A stretch of DNA of 64,000 nucleotides from Levilinea saccharolytica (GTDB lineage Bacteria > Chloroflexota > Anaerolineae > Anaerolineales > Anaerolineaceae). How positions within the stretch are numbered: position 1 is the first letter of the stretch; every line of letters begins with the position of its first letter. Both the position numbers and the translations under genes were made by a program. Location: NCBI RefSeq assembly GCF_001306035.1, contig NZ_LGCM01000019.1, positions 62,001-126,000 of the forward strand, read 5' to 3'. Shown here piece after piece: positions 48,489 to 56,390 of this stretch. The notes below the pieces were generated by a model. That model saw only the letters and a list, made by a program, of their open reading frames with translations, had not been told where the DNA came from and made no database searches.

Positions 48489-49778
48489 ATGTTTCTAAGG
48501 TCCTTTGCTCGCTGTTGGCTGTACGCCGCGTTTTTGGCGGCGTTAGGCGCTTGCACATGGGCGGATCTGCGGCCAGGAAAGTCAACATCGTCGCTGCCGC
48601 AGAATCAGGTGGAAGTGTTTTCCTGGTGGACGGGCGGCGGTGAGGCGGCGGGTTTGGACGCCATGATCGAGGTCTTTCACCAGAAACATCCTGAGATCGA
48701 ATTCATCAACGCGGCTGTGGCCGGGGGAGCGGGCACCAACGCCCGCGCGGTGCTGGCCGCCCGCCTGCAGGCAGGGGACCCGCCCGATTCCTGGCAGGGG
48801 CACGCCGGGCAGGAGCTGATCGGCACCTATGTGGCGGCCAAACAGTTGGAACCGCTGAACTTCCTCTATGAGCAGGAGGGCTGGTTGGAAGTGATGCCGG
48901 AGATGCTCATCCCGCTCATTTCGCAGAACGGGCAGATTTACTCCGTGCCGGTCAATATTCACCGCGCCAACATGCTGTGGTACAACCCCAAGGTGCTCAG
49001 CGCCCACCAGATCGCGCCGCCCCAGACCTTTGATGAATGGATCGCGGCCATGGAAAAGCTGCAGGCCGAGGGCATGGAGGCCCCGTTGTCGCTGGGCGAG
49101 CAGTGGACGGCTATGCATCTGTTTGAAACCGTGCTGCTGGCTTCGCTGGGGCCGCAGGACTATGCCGGAATCTGGACGGGCGCGGTGGGTTGGGATACGC
49201 CCCAGGTGCAGCGGGCGCTGGAAAATTACCTGACGGTGATGCGCTTCACCAATTCGGACGCGGCCTCGCTGGCCTGGCAGGACGCAGCCCAGCTGGTGGT
49301 GAACGGGGATGCGGCCTTCAACGTGATGGGCGATTGGGCCGAAGGCTTTTTTAAGGAATTGGGCAAGACTCCCCGCGAAGATTTCGGCTGGCAGCCTGTG
49401 CCGGGAACTCAGGGGACTTTTCAGTTCCTTTCGGATTCGTTTGTTCTGCCCGCCAACGCCCCCCACCGCGATGCTGCTGTCGCCTGGCTGAAAGTGGCGG
49501 GCTCCAAAGAGGGCCAGGATGCCTTCAACCCTGTGAAAGGTTCCATCCCGGCCCGCTCGGACGCGGACCGCAGCCTGTACGACGAATATTTGCAGTCGGC
49601 GATGGACGACTGGCAAACCAACACAGTGGTGGGCTCGCTTTCGCACGGTGTGGTGGCCAACGACTCGTGGAAGCAGGAAATAGATACCGCGTTGGGGCTG
49701 TTTTTGCAGAGCAAAGACGTGGCCGTTTTTCAACAGGCGCTGTTAGCTGCCTGTCAAAAATCAGGGCCGTGCCCGTGA
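48489..49778 (+). CDS. Sugar ABC transporter substrate-binding lipoprotein
   Basis: Family 1 solute-binding protein of about 429 residues. Signal peptide with lipobox ALGAC, then VEVFSWWTGGGEAAGLDAMIEVFHQKHPEIEF, PPDSWQGHAGQELIGTYV, YSVPVNIHRANMLWYNPKVL, GDAAFNVMGDWAEGFF and FNPVKGSIPARSDAD, typical of glucose/oligosaccharide binders. ATG at 48489 is 7 bases after AGGAG; an ATG at 48483 is also in frame. Likely sugars include glucose-type monosaccharides, but no assay-level inference is possible. Leads the three-gene importer; an ATPase gene is not in the operon. Confidence 0.93.
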   Translation: MFLRSFARCWLYAAFLAALGACTWADLRPGKSTSSLPQNQVEVFSWWTGGGEAAGLDAMIEVFHQKHPEIEFINAAVAGGAGTNARAVLAARLQAGDPPDSWQGHAGQELIGTYVAAKQLEPLNFLYEQEGWLEVMPEMLIPLISQNGQIYSVPVNIHRANMLWYNPKVLSAHQIAPPQTFDEWIAAMEKLQAEGMEAPLSLGEQWTAMHLFETVLLASLGPQDYAGIWTGAVGWDTPQVQRALENYLTVMRFTNSDAASLAWQDAAQLVVNGDAAFNVMGDWAEGFFKELGKTPREDFGWQPVPGTQGTFQFLSDSFVLPANAPHRDAAVAWLKVAGSKEGQDAFNPVKGSIPARSDADRSLYDEYLQSAMDDWQTNTVVGSLSHGVVANDSWKQEIDTALGLFLQSKDVAVFQQALLAACQKSGPCP

Positions 49779-49833
49779 GGCCCCACCCAAGCCCAGGCTG
49801 CGCCGCGGCGCGTGGGCAGATGGTAGGATTGTG

Positions 49834-50721
49834 ATGCGGATTAAGAAAGACACCCTGTACAGCTTTTTGCTGGTACTGCCCTCCCTGGCGGCGGTGGCTA
49901 TTTTCGTCTACGGATTCATCGGCTGGACGCTGCGCGTGTCGTTGAGCCAGTGGACGGGGCTGCTGCCGGATTACACCTGGGTGGGGCTGCAAAACTTTGT
50001 CAATCTTTTTCAGGATCCGCGCTTTTTTATTGATATCCGCAATACGGTCATCTTCACCCTGGTGTTCATCAGCGGCTCGCTGATCATCGGCATGGGCACG
50101 GCGGTGCTGCTGGATCAAAACATCCGCGCGGAAGGCTTTTTCCGCAGCGTGTACCTCTTCCCGATGGCGATTTCGTTCATTGTGACCGGCGTGGTCTGGC
50201 GCTGGCTGATGAACCCGGCCATGGGGTCGCGCATGAGCGGGCTGAACCTGCTTTTCAGCAGTTTGGGGCTGGACTTTTTGGTGAACCAATGGCACACCAC
50301 GCCGGTGTGGGGCATCGCCGCCATCGCCCTACCGGCGGTGTGGCAGATGTCGGGCTACACCATGGCCCTTTACCTGGCCGGGCTGCGCGCCATCCCGGAT
50401 GAGCTGCGCGAGGCGGCCCGCGTGGACGGGGCCAGCGAGGTGCAGATCTTTTCCAACATCGTTTTTCCCCTGCTGCGGCCGGTGACGCTGAGCGCGATGG
50501 TGATTTTGGGACACATTTCGCTCAAGGTCTTTGATTTGATCGTGGCGGTGGCGGGCAAGCAGATTCCCTTGGACGTTCCGGCGATTTATATGTGGCAAAC
50601 CACCTTTGACGGTTATTTCTTCGGCCGCGGCGCGGCTATCGGCATTTTCCTGCTGATCAGCGTGGCGGTGCTGATTGTGCCCTATCTGGTTTTTTCGCTG
50701 CGCGGGGAGGTGGAGCTGTGA
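49834..50721 (+). CDS. Sugar ABC transporter permease (MalF-type)
   Basis: Protein of 295 residues with six membrane helices. EAA motif: GLRAIPDELREAARVDGASEVQIFSNIVFPLLRPVTLSAMVI. Belongs to the carbohydrate uptake class 1 permeases. ATG at 49834 with AGGATT upstream (a GTG at 49831 is possible). The stop overlaps the next gene by 4 bases (GTGA). Confidence 0.95.
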   Translation: MRIKKDTLYSFLLVLPSLAAVAIFVYGFIGWTLRVSLSQWTGLLPDYTWVGLQNFVNLFQDPRFFIDIRNTVIFTLVFISGSLIIGMGTAVLLDQNIRAEGFFRSVYLFPMAISFIVTGVVWRWLMNPAMGSRMSGLNLLFSSLGLDFLVNQWHTTPVWGIAAIALPAVWQMSGYTMALYLAGLRAIPDELREAARVDGASEVQIFSNIVFPLLRPVTLSAMVILGHISLKVFDLIVAVAGKQIPLDVPAIYMWQTTFDGYFFGRGAAIGIFLLISVAVLIVPYLVFSLRGEVEL

Positions 50722-51539
50722 GCCGCAAACACGCCCGCCCCTGGCTGTATGTGCCGCTGGCCTTGATGGCCGTGTTTTACCTGGCGCCGGTGTATGTGAT
50801 GATCACCACCGGTTTGAAGGGCTTTGATGAAATCTCGCTCAAGAACATGTGGGTTTTGCCCTCGAGCGGCATCCATTTTGACAATTTCACCGCGGCTTTT
50901 GAAAAACTGGCGCCGTACCTGTGGAACAGCTTCAATATGGTCTTGCCCGCGGCGGTGCTTTCTTCCATCTTAGGCTCGCTGAACGGCTTTGTGCTGGCCA
51001 AGTGGAAATTCCGCGGGGCGGATGTGGTTTTCCCGCTGATTCTGTTCGGCATGTTCATCCCCTACCAGAGCGTGCTGATCCCGCTGGTGGAGTTTATGAA
51101 GCAGACGGGGCTGTACGGCGGCCTGCCGGGGCTGATGCTGACCCATGTGATTTACGGCCTGCCTATCACCACACTGACCTTTCGCAATTACTTTGCCAGC
51201 GTGCCCAAAGAGATGGTAGAGGCGGCGCGCATGGATGGGGCCGGGCTGTTGGCCACTTACGGGTACATCTTCCTGCCCATCGCCGTGCCCAGCTTTGTGG
51301 TGGCCATCATCTGGCAGTTCACGGCGGCCTGGAACGACTTCCTGTTCGCGGTGGTGCTGACCAATCCGGCCAACTGGCCGATCACCGTGGCGCTGAACAA
51401 CATGGCGGGCAGCCAGATCATCGCCTGGAATGTGCAGATGGCCGGGTCGCTGCTGGCGGCCCTGCCCACCCTGGTGGTGTACATCTTTTTGGGGCGCTAC
51501 TTCCTGCGCGGGCTGATGGCGGGGGCGCTGAAAGGCTAA
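50718..51539 (+). CDS. Sugar ABC transporter permease (MalG-type)
   Basis: Protein of 273 residues with six membrane helices and the EAA motif FASVPKEMVEAARMDGAGLLATYGYIFLPIAVPSFVVAIIWQF. GTG start within the stop of the MalF-type gene. No MsiK/MalK-type ATPase follows, so the importer must share an ATPase encoded elsewhere, as is common for this class. Confidence 0.95.
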   Translation: MSRKHARPWLYVPLALMAVFYLAPVYVMITTGLKGFDEISLKNMWVLPSSGIHFDNFTAAFEKLAPYLWNSFNMVLPAAVLSSILGSLNGFVLAKWKFRGADVVFPLILFGMFIPYQSVLIPLVEFMKQTGLYGGLPGLMLTHVIYGLPITTLTFRNYFASVPKEMVEAARMDGAGLLATYGYIFLPIAVPSFVVAIIWQFTAAWNDFLFAVVLTNPANWPITVALNNMAGSQIIAWNVQMAGSLLAALPTLVVYIFLGRYFLRGLMAGALKG

Positions 51540-51574
51540 AATTTCTCTCCTATAGGGTTGGGAGTTGGGAACGT

Positions 51575-51606
51575 GAAGCGGCCGCTGAAAGTTCAGCGGC
51601 CGCTTC
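51575..51606. terminator. Perfect 15-bp inverted repeat between convergent operons
   Basis: GAAGCGGCCGCTGAA (51575-51589), 2 bases, TTCAGCGGCCGCTTC (51592-51606). No T-run on either side, but the position between the convergent malG-type and cysE genes suggests a bidirectional transcription barrier. Confidence 0.65.
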
Positions 51607-51641
51607 GAATTGCTGTGAATTGGGCGGGCGCAGCAGCCCGT

Positions 51642-52415
51642 TTAGATCATAAAGTCTTCGCCGCGCCAGTGCCCCTCTTGAGGGGCGTGGATGGGGTGTT
51701 CGTGGCTGTGGCTGTGCGCATGGCCGTTGCCGTTGCTGCCGCTGTGGTTGGCTACCACCGCCCCCACCAGCTCAGGGTGCTGCACCACGTGGCTGCCCAG
51801 GTTAGCTTCGATCTGTTCCAGGCGGGCCATGACGGAAGCCAGGGCGGCCCCCAGGGTGTCGGGCAGTTTGTCGTGCCCCAGGTCCACGGCCGGGTGGGGC
51901 TGGCTGCGGGCGATGATCTGCCCAGGGACGCCCACCACCACCGATTCGGGCGGGACGGGTTTGACCACCACGGCGTTGGCCCCCACGCGGCTGCCGGCGC
52001 CCACGGTGATGGCCCCCAACACTTTGGCCCCGGCCCCAATCACCACGTTATCCTCGATGGTGGGGTGGCGCTTGCCCTTCTGCAGGCTGACACCGCCCAG
52101 GGTGACGCCGTGATAGAGGGTGACGTTGCAGCCGATCTCGGCGGTTTCACCGATAACCACGCCCATGCCGTGGTCAATAAACAAACTGCGGCAGATTTTG
52201 GCCCCGGGGTGGATCTCGATGCCGGTGAGAAAGCGCATCAGGGTGGAAAGCCAGCGCCCCAGCAGCTTCAGCCGGTGGGTCCACAGCCAGTGGGATACGC
52301 GGTGACCCCACACCGCGTGCAGTCCCGGATAGGTGAGGATCACCTCCAGCGTGCTGCGCGCCGCGGGGTCGCGGTCGAACACCGCCTGAATATCTTCGCG
52401 AAAAGCTCGAAACAT
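51642..52415 (-). CDS. cysE: Serine O-acetyltransferase
   Basis: Protein of 257 residues. Compact SAT type: an N-terminal helical part ([45 protein letters not shown]) and left-handed beta-helix with [45 protein letters not shown] and [13 protein letters not shown]. It makes O-acetylserine for CysK. The C-terminus is extended by about 60 residues ending in a His/Ser/Gly-rich tract ([14 protein letters not shown]), a possible metal-binding tail not found in typical CysE. 19 bases downstream of cysK. Confidence 0.95.
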   Translation of the reverse strand: MFRAFREDIQAVFDRDPAARSTLEVILTYPGLHAVWGHRVSHWLWTHRLKLLGRWLSTLMRFLTGIEIHPGAKICRSLFIDHGMGVVIGETAEIGCNVTLYHGVTLGGVSLQKGKRHPTIEDNVVIGAGAKVLGAITVGAGSRVGANAVVVKPVPPESVVVGVPGQIIARSQPHPAVDLGHDKLPDTLGAALASVMARLEQIEANLGSHVVQHPELVGAVVANHSGSNGNGHAHSHSHEHPIHAPQEGHWRGEDFMI

Positions 52416-52434
52416 GATTCCCTCACCCCGCCGC

Positions 52435-53370
52435 TCAGTCCGCCAGGTCGGCGTACAGCGCCGTGCTCAGGTAACGTTCGCCAAAAGAAGGGATGATCAC
52501 CACGATGCGTTTTCCGGCGTTTTCGGGGCGGCGGGCGGCCTGCAGGGCGGCCCACACGGCTGCGCCGGAGGAGATGCCGATGAGGATGCCCTCCTGCTGG
52601 GCCACGGCCCGCGCGGTTTGGAAGGCGTCTTCGGATTTGACGCGGATGACTTCGTCATACACCTGGGTGTTGAGCACGCCGGGGACGAAGCCCGCGCCGA
52701 TGCCCTGAATGGGGTGGGGGCCTTTTTGCCCGCCGGAAAGCACCGGCGAGGCGTCTGGCTCTACGGCGATGACCTGCACCGAGGACTTGCGCGCCTTGAG
52801 CACCTCACCCACGCCGGTGATGGTGCCGCCGGTGCCCACGCCGGAGACGAGGATATCCACCTGGCCGTCGGTATCCCGCCAGATTTCTTCGGCGGTGGTT
52901 TGGCGGTGAATCTGGGGGTTGGCCGCGTTTTTAAACTGCTGGGGCATGAAGTATTTCTGGGGGTCGCTGGCCGCCAGCTCTTCGGCCTTGCGGATGGCGC
53001 CGCCCATGCCTTCCGGCCCAGGGGTGAGGATCAGCTCGGCCCCAAAGGCGCGCAGCAGGATGCGGCGCTCTTTGCTCATGGTTTCGGGCATGGTCAGGAT
53101 GCAGCGGTAGCCGCGCGCCGCAGCCACCATCGCCAGGGCGATGCCGGTGTTGCCGGAGGTCGGCTCCACAATGACCGTATCTTTGTGAAGCAGCCCGGCT
53201 TTTTCGGCGGCGTCAATCATGGACGCGCCAATGCGGTCTTTCACACTGTGGGCGGGGTTGAAGAACTCCAGCTTGAGCACAATTTCTGCGGCGGCTCCCT
53301 GGCTGACGCGGCGCAGCCGCACAAGGGGGGTGTTGCCGATCAATTCGGTGATGTCGTTTGCGATTTTCAT
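52435..53370 (-). CDS. cysK: Cysteine synthase A (O-acetylserine sulfhydrylase)
   Basis: Protein of 311 residues, PLP enzyme that forms cysteine from O-acetylserine and sulfide. [11 protein letters not shown] at the N-terminus, PLP lysine in [15 protein letters not shown], substrate loop [13 protein letters not shown], phosphate-binding [12 protein letters not shown], and [17 protein letters not shown]. Start ATG at 53370 with AGAGGAAAG upstream. First gene of the cysK-cysE operon, behind a leader of roughly 250 bases. Confidence 0.97.
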   Translation of the reverse strand: MKIANDITELIGNTPLVRLRRVSQGAAAEIVLKLEFFNPAHSVKDRIGASMIDAAEKAGLLHKDTVIVEPTSGNTGIALAMVAAARGYRCILTMPETMSKERRILLRAFGAELILTPGPEGMGGAIRKAEELAASDPQKYFMPQQFKNAANPQIHRQTTAEEIWRDTDGQVDILVSGVGTGGTITGVGEVLKARKSSVQVIAVEPDASPVLSGGQKGPHPIQGIGAGFVPGVLNTQVYDEVIRVKSEDAFQTARAVAQQEGILIGISSGAAVWAALQAARRPENAGKRIVVIIPSFGERYLSTALYADLAD

Positions 53371-53658
53371 TCTTTCCTCTTTTCGCCGAACCCTGCGGTT
53401 CGGGGGTATTTAGATGGGTGGGTTAAAAACATGCGGCCAGCAGGCAATATTAAAGGCGGGAAACAGGCCTCGCAGATTTTTTGGAAAAATGCGGGTGGGC
53501 TGTTGGCCGCCTGGCTGCTGGTCGCAGGGTAAAGGTTATGAACTCAGGCGGTTTACAGGTCCCGCCCCAGACACATGCATGTGAGCATAGAGAACTCCTA
53601 AATCGGACAATTTATAACATATTTATAGCTATTATAGAACATAAAAAGAGCCTGTCAA
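53371..53658 (-). promoter_or_regulatory. Promoter and long 5' leader of cysK-cysE
   Basis: Minus-strand consensus promoter TTGACA (53653-53658), 16-base spacer, TATAAT (53631-53636), then a leader of about 255 bases. Just after the -10 box lies an AT-rich stretch with repeated TATAAA (about 53600-53630), unlike the GC-rich surroundings, a plausible operator. Directly before the ribosome site is a hairpin CCGAACC / GGTTCGG (53384-53402). I do not recognise a known riboswitch or T-box in the leader. No gene is seen in this stretch. Confidence 0.7.
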
Positions 53659-53782
53659 GGGCGTGTATCAGCCTGCCGCACCCTGGGTGTGCCCAGGCGG
53701 CAGGCGCCCCGCGGGCCGGGGGCGTGCTATAATCTCTCTGAAGGGCTGTACCCCAGCCCCAAGACCCCCAAGGGAGCCGCGC

Positions 53783-54886
53783 ATGACTGAATTCACAACG
53801 ACCCGCCGCAAAATTTTCCGCACCCTCGCCGCCCTGCTGCTGCTGGCGCTGCTCAGCCTGGGGTGCGAGCTGAGCGACGGCGGGGATGTGCCCCTGCCGC
53901 CCACCGACCCGCCCACGCGGGAGCCGCGGCCCGTGGACCCGCCCTTCACCGTCTTTTTCACCCAGCCGCGCTCACCGGAGGCCGATGAGCGCCGCGGCGG
54001 GCCGGATGAGCCGCTGATTGAGGCCATTAATCAGGCCAGAGACAGCGTGGATGTGGCTGTGCTGAATTTCAACTTGCAGTTTGTGGCCGACGCCCTGGAT
54101 CACGCCTTCGACCGCGGGCTGCGCGTGCGCGTGGTGCTGGATTCAGACGCGCTGGACAACCGTGTGCCGCAGTGGCTGAAATCTCAGAGCATCCCCGTGC
54201 GCGGCGATCAGCGCGAAGCCCTGATGCACAACAAGTTCGTCATCATTGACGGCCAGGAAGTGTGGACGGGTTCCATGAACCTGACCGTATCCGGCGCTTA
54301 TGACGATTACAACCATCTGGTGCGCATCCGCGACGCGCAGGTGGCCGAAGATTACCAGCGCGAATTTGACGAGATGTTTGAACGCGGTGAGTTTGGCCCC
54401 GAAAGCCGCGCGGATACGCCCTACCCGCAGCTCAGCGTGCAGGGAATCCCGGTGGAGGTGTACTTTGCGCCGGAGGACGGCATTGCCCGCCGCCTGGCGA
54501 CTCTGGTGCGCGGGGCGCAGCAAAGCGTGGATTTCCTGGCCTATTCCTTCACCCGCGACGATTTGGCCGACGCCATGATTGAGCGCAGCCGCGCGGGGGT
54601 CAGCGTGCGGGGCGTGTTTGAGAGCGAGCAGGTGGATTCCAACCGCGGCACCGAGTTCAACCGCCTGCGCCAGGCGCAGATCCCGGTCTTCCGAGACCAG
54701 CTGCCCGGGCAGATGCACCACAAAGTCCTCATCATTGACCGCCGTGTGGTGGTCTTTGGTTCCTACAATTTCTCCATCAACGCGGAGACCCAAAACGACG
54801 AAAATGTGATGATCGTCACCGACCCCGATTTGGCCGCTCAGTTTTTGGCGGAGTTCGAATCCATCTACCGACAATCCCAGAATTGA
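53783..54886 (+). CDS. Exported phospholipase-D-family protein
   Basis: Protein of 367 residues from ATG at 53783 (GGGAG upstream). Signal peptide with lipobox SLGC (Cys about 28), Pro-rich linker, then two PLD domains with full HKD motifs: LMHNKFVIIDGQEVWTGSMNLT and MHHKVLIIDRRVVVFGSYNFS. Such secreted proteins cleave nucleic acids or phospholipids (nuclease Nuc-like). TATAAT at 53728-53733. Surface location implies scavenging or defence outside the cell; substrate not known. Confidence 0.93.
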   Translation: MTEFTTTRRKIFRTLAALLLLALLSLGCELSDGGDVPLPPTDPPTREPRPVDPPFTVFFTQPRSPEADERRGGPDEPLIEAINQARDSVDVAVLNFNLQFVADALDHAFDRGLRVRVVLDSDALDNRVPQWLKSQSIPVRGDQREALMHNKFVIIDGQEVWTGSMNLTVSGAYDDYNHLVRIRDAQVAEDYQREFDEMFERGEFGPESRADTPYPQLSVQGIPVEVYFAPEDGIARRLATLVRGAQQSVDFLAYSFTRDDLADAMIERSRAGVSVRGVFESEQVDSNRGTEFNRLRQAQIPVFRDQLPGQMHHKVLIIDRRVVVFGSYNFSINAETQNDENVMIVTDPDLAAQFLAEFESIYRQSQN

Positions 54887-54893
54887 GAGTCCT

Positions 54894-56381
54894 ATGATAC
54901 CCACCCTGATCACCATCCTGATTTTTGTATTGATCGCCCTGCTGTTCCTGGCGGCGTTTGTGCTCATTCGCACCGTGACTTTTTCGGGAAAGATGAAACT
55001 GGAGGCGGCCAAGACCGCCGAGCCGGAGCCGGTGGACGAGCAGCGCGCCGCTGAACACCTTAGCCGCGCCTTGCAGGTGGCCACCATTTCCAATTTGGAG
55101 CGCACCCCGGCGGGATATTTGCCCTTTGTGGAATTTCACCAGCTGCTGGCCGAGATGTTCCCGCGCGTGCACAGCCAACTTCAACGCGAGCGCATCGCCG
55201 ACTATTCCCTGCTGTACTGCTGGCCGGGCAGCAACCCGGACCTGGAGCCCGTGCTGTTTGCCGCCCATCAGGATGTGGTGCCGGTGGACCCGGCCTCGCT
55301 GAGCGCTTGGCTCCAGCTGCCTTTCTCCGGCGCGGTGGCCGACGGCAGCGTGTGGGGACGGGGCGCGCTGGATATTAAGAACCAATTGATCGCCCTGCTG
55401 GAGTCGGTGGAAATTTTGCTGGAGCGCGGCTATCAGCCGGAGCGTACCCTGTACTTGGGATTTGGGCACGACGAAGAAACCTGGGGCGACGGCGCGCTGG
55501 CGATTGTCAACTGGCTGAAGGAGCGCGGTGTGCGCCTTTCGGCGGTGGTGGATGAGGGCGGCTCGCTGATGACGGGCGTGCTGCCGGGGGTCGAGATCCC
55601 CGTGGCGTTGGTGGGTTACGGCGAAAAAGGCTACATGACCCTGCGCCTGAGCGTGGACGCTGCTCCCGGCCACTCGGCCATGCCGCCCGCCCAAACCGCC
55701 ATCGGCATCCTGGCCCGCGCCATCGCCCGCCTGGAGGCGCATCCTTTGCCCGATTACCCCCGGGCGTTGACGCCCCTGTTCAAGGCCATCGGCCCGGCGG
55801 CCCCTTTCAGCCTGCAGGTGGCCTTTGCCAACCTGTGGCTGCTGGGCGGGATCGTGCGCAAACGCCTGCTGGCCAACCCCAAGACGGCCGCTGCCATCCG
55901 CACCACCACGGCGGTGACCATGATCCAGGGCGGCATCAAAGATAACATTCTGCCCAACCGCGCCGAGGCTCTGGTCAATTTCCGCCTGATGCCCGGCGAT
56001 ACCATCGCGGGGGTGTGCGAGCACGTGCGCAAGGCTATTCGCGACGAGCGGGTGACGTTGGAAGCCGTGGGCGAATCGGCGCGCGAGGCGCCGGCCCCCT
56101 CGGCAGTGGATACGCCCGTGTTTGCCAGCCTGTCGGCGGTGGTGGCCGAGACCTTTGGCGGGGTTCCCACCGCGCCGTACCTGGTGCTGGGGGCCACGGA
56201 TGCGCGCCACTACACCGCCATCTGCGATCAGGTCTTCCGCTTCTCGCCCGTACTCGTGACCTCGGAAGAAATGGCCACGGTGCACGGCATTGGCGAGCAC
56301 ATCCCGGTGGAAAAGCTGGCCGGTATGGTCCGTTTCTATAACACCCTCATCCCCGCCTGGACGGGCGGCTCGGAAGCCTGA
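54894..56381 (+). CDS. M20 family metallopeptidase (PM20D1/CPS-like)
   Basis: Protein of 495 residues with an N-terminal membrane helix (LITILIFVLIALLFLAAFVLI). Metal and catalytic motifs of M20: LFAAHQDVVPVD (His, Asp), VWGRGALDIKNQ (bridging Asp), GFGHDEETWGDGA (Glu pair), VDEGGS and the late LGATDARHYT (His). It has the longer carboxypeptidase-S/PM20D1-like form. Probably cleaves dipeptides or N-acyl amino acids at the outer membrane face. 7 bases after the PLD gene and 9 before the WD40 lipoprotein. Confidence 0.94.
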   Translation: MIPTLITILIFVLIALLFLAAFVLIRTVTFSGKMKLEAAKTAEPEPVDEQRAAEHLSRALQVATISNLERTPAGYLPFVEFHQLLAEMFPRVHSQLQRERIADYSLLYCWPGSNPDLEPVLFAAHQDVVPVDPASLSAWLQLPFSGAVADGSVWGRGALDIKNQLIALLESVEILLERGYQPERTLYLGFGHDEETWGDGALAIVNWLKERGVRLSAVVDEGGSLMTGVLPGVEIPVALVGYGEKGYMTLRLSVDAAPGHSAMPPAQTAIGILARAIARLEAHPLPDYPRALTPLFKAIGPAAPFSLQVAFANLWLLGGIVRKRLLANPKTAAAIRTTTAVTMIQGGIKDNILPNRAEALVNFRLMPGDTIAGVCEHVRKAIRDERVTLEAVGESAREAPAPSAVDTPVFASLSAVVAETFGGVPTAPYLVLGATDARHYTAICDQVFRFSPVLVTSEEMATVHGIGEHIPVEKLAGMVRFYNTLIPAWTGGSEA

Positions 56382-56390
56382 GGAAACCCC

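Noticed and set aside
53371-53640. T-box or SAM riboswitch before cysK
   Set aside because: A GGGCGGGACC segment recalls a T-box but the flanking T-box sequence and specifier-loop landmarks are not seen; no S-box blocks either.
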